NCBI RefSeq assembly: GCF_015330125.1 | Contig: NZ_JADDXR010000002.1 | Location: 2,864,685-2,928,684 of the forward strand | DNA: 64,000 nt | Reading direction: 5' to 3' | Source: Zobellia nedashkovskayae | GTDB taxonomy: Bacteria; Bacteroidota; Bacteroidia; Flavobacteriales; Flavobacteriaceae | Shown: in pieces, positions 16,832 through 24,978 of the stretch | How the letters are laid out: each line of letters opens with the position of its first letter | Numbering within the stretch: position 1 is the stretch's first letter | Notes under the pieces: model-generated | The model's input: only the letters and a program-made list of their open reading frames with translations | Told to the model about the DNA's origin: nothing | The model's database searches: none | Translations under genes and position numbers: made by a program

Positions 16832-19800
16832 AGATAGTGAACTCTTCAAGGGTATCTTTGAATCCTCGGTAGAAGGTATCTTGGTAGTAGGTGAGCAAGG
16901 CCAAATTATCAAGGCGAACCCTTCAGTTGAAAAAATGTTCGGCTACGAACTAGGAGAGTTGGTGGGTAAAAAAGTGGAAAACCTTATTCCGCATCAATTT
17001 GAAAAATCTCATGAAAATTATAGAAAAGGTTTTGCGAAATCTCCCTCAAGTAGGGCTATGGGTAAAGGAGAAGAATTATGGGGACTTAGGAAAGATGGGG
17101 TACAAATTCCAGTAGAAATAAGTCTAAGCCCAACAGATATAAAGGATGAGCATTTTGTAGTAGCTTTTGTAATAGATATTACAGATCGATTATTATCTCA
17201 GAAAAAAGTAGCTATCAATACAGAAAAAATGAACGAGGCTCAAAGTCTAGCTCATGTTGGTAGTTGGTTCTGGAATCTGAAGACAGGTGAAAGAAATTGG
17301 TCTGATGAGTTTTATAGAATATGTGGTCTGCCACCTGGTGATGCGCAACTATCTGAAGAAACTGCTTTTAACTTTATTCATCCTGATGACCGGCAAGTGA
17401 CTAAAGAATCTGTAGATTTTGCGATTGAAAATGCCACGGTTTATTCAGATAATGTAAGAATAGTAAGAGCAGATGGTACGGTAAGATATATTACAGCTCA
17501 CGGTAAAACATCTTATGATGCCAGTGGTAAGCCTCTGGAATGGTTCGGAACCATACAAGATATAACAGAACAAAAAGAAATAGAACAGCGCCTAGAAGAA
17601 AATTTAGCTAAGAACAAGGCTTTGTTAAATGCATTGCCAGACATGATGTTTATTCTAGATCATGAAGGTAAGTTTCTTGATAGTTATGCCCCAGAGCCTG
17701 AAAAACTTTTTGCTTCGCCCAATGGTTTAATAGGCGGGTATATTAATGAACTGTTACCTGATCATATAGCAAAGGCTGTACGTAAGGGAATGGATAAAAC
17801 TATTGAAACAGGGGAACTTCAGTTTGTTGAGTATGATTTTAATGGAGAAAACGGAAGGCAGTTTTATGAAGGTAGGATTGTGCCTTTGGGCAAAAATAAG
17901 CTTTTGACCATTATTAGGGATATCACGCAAGAGAGAGCAATAGAAGATATTTTATATGTTCGTAATCGTGCATTGGGAGCAACAGCTAGTGGCATTATTA
18001 TTTGCGATACCCAAAAGCCAGATTTCCCTATTATTTATGGTAATGAAGCTTTTACCAGAATAACAGGGTATGAGAAAGTAGATTTCATGGGCAAAAATTG
18101 CCGTTTCTTACAAGATGAAGATAAGGATCAGAATGAAATTAAAATAATGTCTGTTGCCATAGAAAAAGGGGAAGCATGCCGTGTGGTATTGCGTAACTAT
18201 AAAAAAGATGGTTCTTTATTTTGGAATGATATCAGTATTACGCCTATATACAATAACAAAAAGGTAATGACCCATTTTGTTGGGGTACAAAACGATGTAA
18301 CTACCCACAAAATAAATGAGTTCTTTAAAATAGGACAGTCTCATGTTATGGATATGATTATTCAGCATGAACCATTAAAAAGTATAGCATTCAAGATTAT
18401 AGAGATTATAGAAACGGCCATTCCAAACTGCCAAGGCTCTATACTTTTATTGGATAAAGAATCTGGAAAATTACAGAAATTGGCGGCACCCAACCTGTCC
18501 GAAAGCTATACGAAAGCTATAGATAATATGTTTGTGGGTCCAGGAAATGGATCTTCTGGAACAACCGCATATTTAAAAGAAGAGGTAATCGTTTCAGATA
18601 CGTTTAATGATCCGCTGTGGGAAGGTTTTAGAGAGTTGGCGTTGGAAGACAATATTAAAGCTTGTTGGTCATTTCCTATATTTTCATCCAATAAGGCATT
18701 GTTGGGAACTTTTGCTATTTATTTTCCCGTTTCTAGAACACCTCTTGATACAGAAAAAGAAATCCTTTACAACATAACGCAGGCCATAAGTGTGGCTATT
18801 GACCAACACAATGAAGGCGTTGCTTTAAAAAACAGTAGGGAAGAATTGGCTGCTTATGCGGGAGCATTAGAGAGTAAGGTAGCTGACCGTACTGTGGAGC
18901 TAAAGGATATGGTTCAGAAATTGGTAGAGTCCAATTTAAGTCTTGAAGACCAAATCCAAATTACTAAAACAGCCGAAAATAGTTCTATTGCCAGTCAAAA
19001 GCTGTTACAGACTATTTTTAAAAATTTTCCAGGTGGTTTTGTTAGTGTGGTTAATTTAGACCTTAGAATTTTATTTCATGAAGGAGAGGATTTAGATATG
19101 CTTGGTTTTAGAGAGAATATTAATGTTGGTGATACTCTTGATGATTTAAAACATGTAGATATTGACTTGCGTAAAAAAATTAAGGAAAAGCTACTAAAAA
19201 CGTTAGACGGAAAACATTGTTCTTTTGAATTAATAATACAAGACAATTCCTATTTAGTTAACACAACACCTTTGTTCAATGAAGAGCAAGAAGTAAAGCA
19301 GGCATTAATCGTATATAATAATATCTCCGATCAGAAAAGGGTAGAAGTTGAGATTAGGAATACATTAGAAAAAGAAAAAGAGCTAAATGAATTGAAATCT
19401 CGCTTTATTTCAATGGCCTCGCATGAGTTTAGGACGCCATTAAGTACCATACTTTCTGCCACAAATCTTATTGAAAGGCAGAATGAAGCTGGGCAGGAAG
19501 AAAAAAGAGAAAAATATATAAGTAAGATTAAAACCAGTGTTAAAAACTTAGTGGGAATTTTGAATGACTTTCTATCATTGAGTAAGTTGGAAGAAGGAAA
19601 AGTAATATCACAACCTACTTTATTTGATTTGATTGAGTTTTTAGAATCTTTGGTAGAAGAGATACAGGGGGTCAAAAAAGCAGGACAGGTCATTGAGATT
19701 ATCAATAGTCAATCTAATATAGAAGTGCAGCTTGATCCCAAACTTTTAAGACATATTGTATATAATTTGTTGTCTAATGCCATTAAATATTCACATGAGA

Positions 19801-20093
19801 ACACAAAAATATCTCTAAAAATCGATACGAAGACCACCAATCTTTTTATTGAAGTTACGGATCAAGGTATTGGCATACCTGCCGAAGATCAAAGCTATTT
19901 GTTTCAGCGTTTTTATAGAGCTAAAAATGCTGCTAATTATGAGGGTACAGGGTTGGGATTGAACATTGTAAGACAGTATGTTCTTTTAATGGAAGGAAAC
20001 ATTACCTTTAAGAGTAATCTTGACCAAGGCACAACTTTTACCATAGAACTCCCCTTAAATCTATTGAAAGATGAAAAAAATACTACTTATTGA
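16815..20093 (+). CDS. Multi-PAS/LOV/GAF sensor histidine kinase
   Basis: 1092 residues, no membrane segments. Domains in order: PAS (8-125), PAS with PAC (140-252), PAS (265-375), LOV (380-496), GAF (505-665), coiled coil (668-725), PAS (728-840), HisKA with H870 in SMASHEFRTPL, HATPase_c (about 965-1085, with DQGIGIP and GTGLGLNIV). The LOV domain has GKNCRFLQ with C429, plus N461, N471 and Q492. These sit exactly 32, 42 and 63 residues after the Cys, as in phototropin LOV2, so flavin binding and blue-light adduct formation are expected. PAS1 is related to PAS1 of the kinase at 9746-11257 but has Glu in place of the FixL-type Arg. It overlaps the response-regulator start by 23 nt, indicating translational coupling. 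Confidence 0.92.
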   Translation: MVEKLKDSELFKGIFESSVEGILVVGEQGQIIKANPSVEKMFGYELGELVGKKVENLIPHQFEKSHENYRKGFAKSPSSRAMGKGEELWGLRKDGVQIPVEISLSPTDIKDEHFVVAFVIDITDRLLSQKKVAINTEKMNEAQSLAHVGSWFWNLKTGERNWSDEFYRICGLPPGDAQLSEETAFNFIHPDDRQVTKESVDFAIENATVYSDNVRIVRADGTVRYITAHGKTSYDASGKPLEWFGTIQDITEQKEIEQRLEENLAKNKALLNALPDMMFILDHEGKFLDSYAPEPEKLFASPNGLIGGYINELLPDHIAKAVRKGMDKTIETGELQFVEYDFNGENGRQFYEGRIVPLGKNKLLTIIRDITQERAIEDILYVRNRALGATASGIIICDTQKPDFPIIYGNEAFTRITGYEKVDFMGKNCRFLQDEDKDQNEIKIMSVAIEKGEACRVVLRNYKKDGSLFWNDISITPIYNNKKVMTHFVGVQNDVTTHKINEFFKIGQSHVMDMIIQHEPLKSIAFKIIEIIETAIPNCQGSILLLDKESGKLQKLAAPNLSESYTKAIDNMFVGPGNGSSGTTAYLKEEVIVSDTFNDPLWEGFRELALEDNIKACWSFPIFSSNKALLGTFAIYFPVSRTPLDTEKEILYNITQAISVAIDQHNEGVALKNSREELAAYAGALESKVADRTVELKDMVQKLVESNLSLEDQIQITKTAENSSIASQKLLQTIFKNFPGGFVSVVNLDLRILFHEGEDLDMLGFRENINVGDTLDDLKHVDIDLRKKIKEKLLKTLDGKHCSFELIIQDNSYLVNTTPLFNEEQEVKQALIVYNNISDQKRVEVEIRNTLEKEKELNELKSRFISMASHEFRTPLSTILSATNLIERQNEAGQEEKREKYISKIKTSVKNLVGILNDFLSLSKLEEGKVISQPTLFDLIEFLESLVEEIQGVKKAGQVIEIINSQSNIEVQLDPKLLRHIVYNLLSNAIKYSHENTKISLKIDTKTTNLFIEVTDQGIGIPAEDQSYLFQRFYRAKNAANYEGTGLGLNIVRQYVLLMEGNITFKSNLDQGTTFTIELPLNLLKDEKNTTY

Positions 20094-21138
20094 AGACAAT
20101 CTAGATGTTCGTGAAATGACCGCGGAAATTCTGGAATTAGAGAATTATGAAGTTACTACTGCGGAAAACGGTAAGATTGGTGTTGAAAAAGCAATATCAT
20201 TTATGCCAGACATTATTCTTTGCGATATAATGATGCCAGAATTAGACGGTTATGGAGTTTTTGAACAATTAAGTGAGGATCAAACCACAGCTAGCATTCC
20301 GTTTATATTTCTAACCGCTAAATCTGAAAAGGCAGATTTTCGTAAGGGAATGACCATGGGAGCAGATGACTATTTGACCAAGCCTTTTGAAGCACAAGAT
20401 TTAATTGAGGCTATAGAGGCTAGGCTTAAAAAGAGCTCTTTTTTACGGAAAGAATTTTCAAGAAGTGTTCAAGGCCTTAACGAATTTATAAAGGAGGCGT
20501 CAAAATATCAAAATTTAAAAGACCTTTCTGAAGATCGAGAATTGAACCGATACAAAGCAAAAGAAGAGATTTTTTATGAAGACGGTATGGCTCATAACCT
20601 GTATTTTATTCAAAGTGGAGAAGTTAAAACATACAAGCATAATGAAAATGGTAAGGAGTATGTTACGGGTATGTTCAAAGCCGGAGATTTCATAGGCCAG
20701 CTATGCGTTTTAGGTAATTCAGGCTTATATACAGAAACAGCGGTGGCACTCACCAATTGCGAGATATGCGCTATTCCTAAAGATGATTTTACACAACTTT
20801 TATTCAATAACAAAGAGGTGTCTCATAAGTTCATTGGTATGGTTTCCAATAATGTATTACATATGCAGGAGCAGCTAATGGGTATGGCTTTTGACTCGGT
20901 TCGTAAAAGAGCAGCTACAGCACTTTTAGAATTATATGATAAAGGACTTATTAAAGATGATGATATGGGCATCAGTATCTCAAGAGAAGACTTTGCAGGT
21001 TTAATAGGTACAGCTACAGAAACTGCCATACGCGTCCTTTCAAGTTTTAAGGATAAAGGATTAATTCAATTAGGAGAATCTCGTAGAATTATACTTTCGG
21101 ATAAAAAGCAATTACAGCAGGTTGCAGATTTTGGGTAG
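20071..21138 (+). CDS. Response regulator with REC, cNMP-like and CRP-type HTH domains
   Basis: 355 residues. Receiver 1-120 with EDN 8-10, phosphoacceptor D52 (CDIMMPELDG) and K104 (YLTKPF). The cNMP-like barrel is about 155-270 and the CRP-type winged helix 285-350. The recognition helix TATETAIRVLSSFKDKG keeps Glu (E317) and Arg (R321) for TGA reading and is nearly the same as in the paralogue at 8688-9740, so both probably recognise the same operator. It overlaps the LOV kinase gene, its evident partner, and is convergent with the gene at 21159, with a 20-bp gap and no clear terminator. Confidence 0.92.
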   Translation: MKKILLIEDNLDVREMTAEILELENYEVTTAENGKIGVEKAISFMPDIILCDIMMPELDGYGVFEQLSEDQTTASIPFIFLTAKSEKADFRKGMTMGADDYLTKPFEAQDLIEAIEARLKKSSFLRKEFSRSVQGLNEFIKEASKYQNLKDLSEDRELNRYKAKEEIFYEDGMAHNLYFIQSGEVKTYKHNENGKEYVTGMFKAGDFIGQLCVLGNSGLYTETAVALTNCEICAIPKDDFTQLLFNNKEVSHKFIGMVSNNVLHMQEQLMGMAFDSVRKRAATALLELYDKGLIKDDDMGISISREDFAGLIGTATETAIRVLSSFKDKGLIQLGESRRIILSDKKQLQQVADFG

Positions 21139-21158
21139 TATACAGAAGTTGTTTTTGG

Positions 21159-21389
21159 CTATGGTTTGCGTCGTAACCTATGAAGCCAATCTAACCCTTT
21201 GCTCAAGACAAAATCTACCGCTAGTTGTTTAACACCAAAACTGGTGGTGCTTACCATTTGTGCAGGGCTCAAATGACTTTTTGTATTTTTAAAATCAAGC
21301 TTCAAATTTTCTTTTGCAATTTCTTGCTGAAGCTTTAAGATTCTTAAATCGTTATCAATTTCAGAAAATGAGCTGTATTTTTTTGTCAT
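21159..21389 (-). CDS. Small conserved protein of the YtxH/holin-like operon
   Basis: 76 residues, no signal peptide. The N-terminal half is a charged helix (IDNDLRILKLQQEIAKENLKL) and the C-terminal half is GVKQLAVDFVLSKGLDWLHRLRR, amphipathic and basic. It overlaps the preceding gene by 4 nt. Family function unknown; the context (YtxH and holin-superfamily neighbours) points to the cell envelope. Confidence 0.65.
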   Translation of the reverse strand: MTKKYSSFSEIDNDLRILKLQQEIAKENLKLDFKNTKSHLSPAQMVSTTSFGVKQLAVDFVLSKGLDWLHRLRRKP

Positions 21390-21736
21390 GGTCTGTTAAA
21401 ATAATGTTCCGAAAAATTCTGCAATAAAGGTCTGTGGAGAACATTTCTAAATACATAGCTGCAAATGGCAACTAGAATATAAAAAGCACCAACAATTAAG
21501 AAGCCGGAATAGAAATTACCCATTGCCTCGTTAAGAGCAATAGATGCTCCAATAGATAGCATAAATAGCGCAAGAAATACCACAGCTCCAATGAACAAAG
21601 ACTGTGTTATAGCCGTAACTATGCCCATTAGAACTTTAAAAACCTTCAGTTTATAATATTCTTCGCTAGTTTCAAGATAAGACCTCATATCTGTATCTAC
21701 GTCAACGAGGTCTTTTTTTAATGATTCAAATGCCAT
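21386..21736 (-). CDS. Phage-holin-superfamily-like (DUF1469-type) membrane protein
   Basis: 116 residues with two transmembrane segments (about 36-62 and 74-96) after an amphipathic N-terminal helix (MAFESLKKDLVDVDTDMRSYL). This layout matches the DUF1469/phage holin III-like proteins found beside YtxH in many Bacteroidota; the name reflects fold, not lysis. Middle gene of a three-gene operon. Confidence 0.7.
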   Translation of the reverse strand: MAFESLKKDLVDVDTDMRSYLETSEEYYKLKVFKVLMGIVTAITQSLFIGAVVFLALFMLSIGASIALNEAMGNFYSGFLIVGAFYILVAICSYVFRNVLHRPLLQNFSEHYFNRP

Positions 21737-21742
21737 AATGCA

Positions 21743-22072
21743 TTATTTGTGTAGTTGTGCGTTTTGCTTTTTAAGCTCTTCCAATTTGCGTTCCAAAGTT
21801 GCAATAATATCATCTGCTTTGTAGCTCATATGGCTAATAGTCTCATCTAATTTACGTTCAAAATCTTCTTTCTTTTCGTTGGCTGTTTTAGTCAGCTCAT
21901 CTTTGGCGTGGGTTACGCGGTCAGAAAGATCATGTTTGGCTTCCAAAGCTCTGTCTTTGATTTTATGTCTTGTTTCAACTCCTTTTTCAGGAGCATATAA
22001 TATTCCGAAGCCTGCACCAATTGCTGCTCCTGTTAATAATGCTAGAAGTACATTTCCACTATCGTTTGCCAT
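21743..22072 (-). CDS. YtxH-domain protein
   Basis: 109 residues. The N-terminal segment LLALLTGAAIGAGFGILYAPEKG is the Gly/Ala-rich membrane-anchoring start typical of YtxH proteins, and the rest is a long charged helix or coiled coil (HKIKDRALEAKHDLSDRVTHA...). Members are general-stress-induced in Bacillus; the molecular role is unknown. First gene of the operon, with a strong operator-promoter at 22108-22150. Confidence 0.85.
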   Translation of the reverse strand: MANDSGNVLLALLTGAAIGAGFGILYAPEKGVETRHKIKDRALEAKHDLSDRVTHAKDELTKTANEKKEDFERKLDETISHMSYKADDIIATLERKLEELKKQNAQLHK

Positions 22073-22107
22073 GATATAAATTTTTAATTAGTATTTAATC
22101 TATACAA

Positions 22108-22181
22108 CAAATTTAGCTAAGTTAATTTTTTGACTTCATGACTTAGGTCAGTACGATTAAAAATATGTACTTGTAATTTTA
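22108..22181. promoter_or_regulatory. Shared bidirectional operator with two -7 boxes
   Basis: TGACTTAGGTCA at 22139-22150 has, exactly 23 bp to each side, minus-strand TAAATTTG (22108-22115; perfect, for the YtxH operon) and plus-strand TAATTTTA (22174-22181; 7 of 8, for the gene at 22233). One palindrome appears to activate both directions. Confidence 0.8.
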
Positions 22182-22232
22182 CCACAGAGAACGCCCCTGA
22201 CCAAACTTAGCTATCTCTAAATTGTTATTAAA

Positions 22233-22739
22233 ATGGACATGTCACAATCAGAACAAAAACAAATTTTTCTGAAACCGTATGAACAGGTTTCGGATTTGGA
22301 AAAAGCCTTAAAAACCGTCCGCCAAATAGAGTTTGATAAAATGGCCGTATCGGTAATCGGAAATGTAGGAGAAGATCATATAAATAAGAGTAAAGAATTG
22401 ACAACTATAGAATACCAATTAAGACGCTTTTTTAGCGAGTTACTTGCGCCTAATACTGCTTTTGATACTTTTTATAATCCTGAGTTAGGTCGCTTATTTG
22501 TAGCAGGTTTTTTGGTTGAGACATTCCAAAATTCTGTGGGTAAAAGAGGTATAGGAGAATTATATGGAGGTCCATATGGAATACTGAGAGGGCTTGGTAT
22601 AACTGAAACAGATACCATAGCTAGTATTAATAAGTTAAAGGGTAAAACGTATTTATTGGTAGCCAGAGGAAACCGTTTGGATATTCAAAAATTGAAAAAT
22701 CAATTAGGAAATCAACTGGAAGATAAATTAGGTAATTAA
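22233..22739 (+). CDS. Hypothetical stress protein with Gly-rich loop
   Basis: 168 residues, no signal peptide. The layout is an N-terminal alpha-beta unit (VSDLEKALKTVRQIEFDKMAVSVIGNVG), a helical middle, a Gly-rich stretch (GKRGIGELYGGPYGILRGLG) and a C-terminal alpha-beta unit (YLLVARGNRLDIQKLKNQL). It loosely resembles general-stress proteins of the GSP17M/DUF1269 type, where a glycine-rich helix is flanked by ferredoxin-like halves. I do not recognise a function. Divergent from the YtxH operon and sharing its operator. Confidence 0.6.
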   Translation: MDMSQSEQKQIFLKPYEQVSDLEKALKTVRQIEFDKMAVSVIGNVGEDHINKSKELTTIEYQLRRFFSELLAPNTAFDTFYNPELGRLFVAGFLVETFQNSVGKRGIGELYGGPYGILRGLGITETDTIASINKLKGKTYLLVARGNRLDIQKLKNQLGNQLEDKLGN

Positions 22740-22838
22740 TAAATAGACTGAGCACTATAAGAAAGTAATACAGCTGATTAATGATTAGATTTTTCAGAAA
22801 CAATTTAAAGAGTCAAATCGGTTTTATTTTGGAATGGC

Positions 22839-22881
22839 TGACCTAGGTCATAGTAATTCACCTCATATATACGCATTTTTA
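22839..22881 (+). promoter_or_regulatory. CRP/FNR-type operator with weak -7 box
   Basis: TGACCTAGGTCA at 22839-22850 is a perfect 12-bp palindrome, identical to the copies at 37066 and 52996. At 23 bp lies CATTTTTA (22874-22881; 6 of 8). Serves the sigma-like gene at 22910. Confidence 0.7.
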
Positions 22882-22909
22882 TATCGTATTTTAATCTAAA
22901 GCACACAAC

Positions 22910-23680
22910 ATGGACACTCTTGAATATTATGAAAGTAAAAAGGAATTTAATGTATTTGTAGCAAGTACGTTTTCAGATTTAAAACACTTCAAAAAGGAGG
23001 GTGATAAGTCCTTATTTAATAATTTACTATTAAAAGACTTAACACAAGTAAAACATTACGTTACCAAAAGAATGGCAACTGCCCTAACTAAAGGAAACCT
23101 TCCAAAAGGGAAGTATGAAGTAGATGATTTTATTGACCAACTCTTTATTGTAGTGTTTGATCATTTTGAAGAGGTTAGAGGTAAAGATGATCTTCATCCT
23201 TGGTTATTTAAAAAAGCAGATGAACTTTTAGAGGACACCATTCTAAATGAAGACTTTGATGATTATTTCTTGAAAAACATTGATGATTATTCTCGTCCGG
23301 AATGGGATGAGATGGAAGAAAAATTCAGTACAGATGGCGGTGGGGATTTAGTTATGATAGATGAGCTAGATGATATTTCATATCCTAAAAATGATTACCT
23401 ATTGAACCATGTTTTTATCGAAGATGATAAAAAAGAACTCATGGATAAGATAGATAAGGATTTAGATAAAGAGAGCATTAAAAGACATGTAACTATGGTC
23501 TTGCATTATTTGCCAATGCCAATGCGTACTGTGTTTGAATTAGCTACGGAATATGAATTTTCTATTAGTCAAATAGCCATGATTCGTAATCAAAGTATAG
23601 ATGAGGTAAAAGTACTTTTAGATAATGCCCGTAAGAGCCTTGAAGCTAGTTTTTTCAATAGGTATGAGATAGAAAAATAA
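22910..23680 (+). CDS. Divergent sigma-70-family-like factor with acidic insert
   Basis: 256 residues. Residues 45-115 resemble sigma region 2 (KYEVDDFIDQLFIVVFDHFEEVRGKDDLHPWLFKKADELLED corresponds to the DD-x2-Q-x-x-F ... W-L core). Residues 195-250 resemble region 4 (LPMPMRTVFELATEYEFSISQIAMIRNQSIDEVKVLLDNARKSLE). Between them is an unusually long, strongly acidic segment rich in Asp/Glu (about 115-195). Region 2 lacks some aromatic promoter-melting residues, so it may be an alternative sigma factor or a sigma-derived regulator. It has its own CRP-type operator and is probably cotranscribed with the small gene at 23766. Confidence 0.7.
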   Translation: MDTLEYYESKKEFNVFVASTFSDLKHFKKEGDKSLFNNLLLKDLTQVKHYVTKRMATALTKGNLPKGKYEVDDFIDQLFIVVFDHFEEVRGKDDLHPWLFKKADELLEDTILNEDFDDYFLKNIDDYSRPEWDEMEEKFSTDGGGDLVMIDELDDISYPKNDYLLNHVFIEDDKKELMDKIDKDLDKESIKRHVTMVLHYLPMPMRTVFELATEYEFSISQIAMIRNQSIDEVKVLLDNARKSLEASFFNRYEIEK

Positions 23681-23765
23681 GTAGATTGGTTAACATTTTG
23701 GGGCTATAAAAGGTAAGCCTATTGTACCAGGTAACTTATAAAACAACAAATTTAAATAGTGCATT

Positions 23766-24173
23766 ATGAAAACAAAAACGTTGAATCCAAAAACAGAATT
23801 ATTATTAGGTGCCGGGTTAGACGTTCTTCATTTTGAAAGTGAGGAATGGTTGAGCAACATAGCCTTTTATAAAGACGAGACTAGATTTTTTGCTGATTTA
23901 ATAGAGAAAAGAAAGACCAATGATGCTGCCCAAACAGCCTATGGTCAAATACTTGAAAATCTAGATACCGTACATAAAGAATTGTTCGATTATCTAGCCA
24001 ATGACATAGAAGAACATGAAAGACTGCTGTCTCGTTTAGAACTAGGTGAAAAAGGTTTGGCAGATGCCGATTATAGAGATAAGCACCGTCAACTTAAAAA
24101 AAGGATGGAAGGTTTTACAAGTAACTTTCGTCAATTCAAAAAGATGGTTTTCGGATATGTAAAAAGTCTTTAA
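23766..24173 (+). CDS. Small helical protein, paralogue family A (three copies in window)
   Basis: 135 residues, soluble and helical. The N-terminal signature EEWLSNIAFYKDETRFF is shared with the proteins at 40201-40587 (KQWESELAFWKDELKTF) and 45139-45570 (EHWKSDLLFYKDDLKFL). The C-terminal helix ends in a basic-aromatic patch (FRQFKKMVFGYV). No known domain is recognised. It lies 85 bp after the sigma-like gene with no operator of its own. Probably a stress-induced four-helix-type protein. Confidence 0.7.
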   Translation: MKTKTLNPKTELLLGAGLDVLHFESEEWLSNIAFYKDETRFFADLIEKRKTNDAAQTAYGQILENLDTVHKELFDYLANDIEEHERLLSRLELGEKGLADADYRDKHRQLKKRMEGFTSNFRQFKKMVFGYVKSL

Positions 24174-24256
24174 TTTTTTAGCTTGGAGATATAAAGATTG
24201 TGGGGATTTAATCTCTTTAAGCAAATGAAGCGCAAATTATTTGCGCTATTTACTAG

Positions 24257-24314
24257 AACAAGCCGAGTCAAATATTGAGAAAATAAGTTCTTAAAAAAAT
24301 GATCTCGGCTTGTT
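24257..24314. repeat. 11-bp inverted repeat AACAAGCCGAG / CTCGGCTTGTT
   Basis: Perfect arms at 24257-24267 and 24304-24314 separated by 36 bp, followed by TATTTC. It could be a long-loop terminator after the 23766 gene or a leader structure for the 24358 gene. A smaller palindrome, GCGCAAATTATTTGCGC, lies just upstream. Confidence 0.55.
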
Positions 24315-24357
24315 TATTTCTAAATCAAATTATAAAATGTTCTAAACTAATTCTATT

Positions 24358-24723
24358 ATGCAAATCTCTATTTATAGGAAAGAAAACCAAACCGCTGACA
24401 GCATTAACAATTTCACGGATTTTTATTATGGTTTGCGTATGCATTTCTTCGCTAGCGATTTATTATATAAAGGACTATCGCCTAAGCAAATTAGCTCTGC
24501 GGTAGAAAGAGCAATGAATGTGGCAAAGTCTTCTAAAATGAATCTACGAGAGCATTTCAGGCCTGTTTTCAGTAGTATAGATAATGAAATCATTAGTGAC
24601 TGTAAATTATCTCGTTTAGGATATGGTCTTGTATTAATGAATGCAGAAACCAAACTTTCAATAGTAGGTAAGTGGCAACTCAAAGTTTTAGAGAGTTTCA
24701 TGGGTGGTAATAATGCACATTAG
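24358..24723 (+). CDS. DinD/BRO-N-like small protein
   Basis: 121 residues. Residues 20-115 (SDLLYKGLSPKQISSAVERAMN..., then HFRPVFSSIDNE and CKLSRLGYGLVLMNAE) follow the layout of the N-terminal domain of DNA-damage-inducible protein D: an ARDL-like helix, V-x-x-RA helix, the HF-x-x-V turn and the D-x-x-LSR-x-x-CYL-x-x-x-N strand-helix. DinD proteins are more than twice this length, so this is a stand-alone domain. No SOS box was recognised upstream. A hairpin terminator follows directly. The homology is by eye and moderate. Confidence 0.55.
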   Translation: MQISIYRKENQTADSINNFTDFYYGLRMHFFASDLLYKGLSPKQISSAVERAMNVAKSSKMNLREHFRPVFSSIDNEIISDCKLSRLGYGLVLMNAETKLSIVGKWQLKVLESFMGGNNAH

Positions 24724-24724
24724 G

Positions 24725-24743
24725 AACAGAACTTCTGTTTTTT
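24725..24743 (+). terminator. Short rho-independent terminator
   Basis: AACAGA-ACT-TCTGTT hairpin (24725-24739) followed by T run, directly after the stop of the DinD-like gene. The following gap to 24978 has AT-rich DNA but no TGA-type operator for bglX. Confidence 0.6.
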
Positions 24744-24978
24744 AATCTAGGTTGTTATAGGGTGATAAAATGGATATAATACTTTTTTTTCAATGCTTTT
24801 TTTAAATAAGTGAAAAGATGAAGTGATTTTTTTTGTAGAGATGTTTTACACTAATTCTATTGCAATATAAAGATGTCATAGTATTGATTGATTATTTTTT
24901 TATCAATATTTTAGATTAAATTGGGGGCTGGGTTCGATTAATTTTTCGGAACACGGCCCTTTTATTTAACAGAACAGT

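Noticed and set aside
24884..24908. TTGAT ... ATCAA inverted repeat upstream of bglX as a regulon operator
   Set aside because: The spacing between half-sites is too large for TGA-N6-TCA and no box lies at the expected distance.
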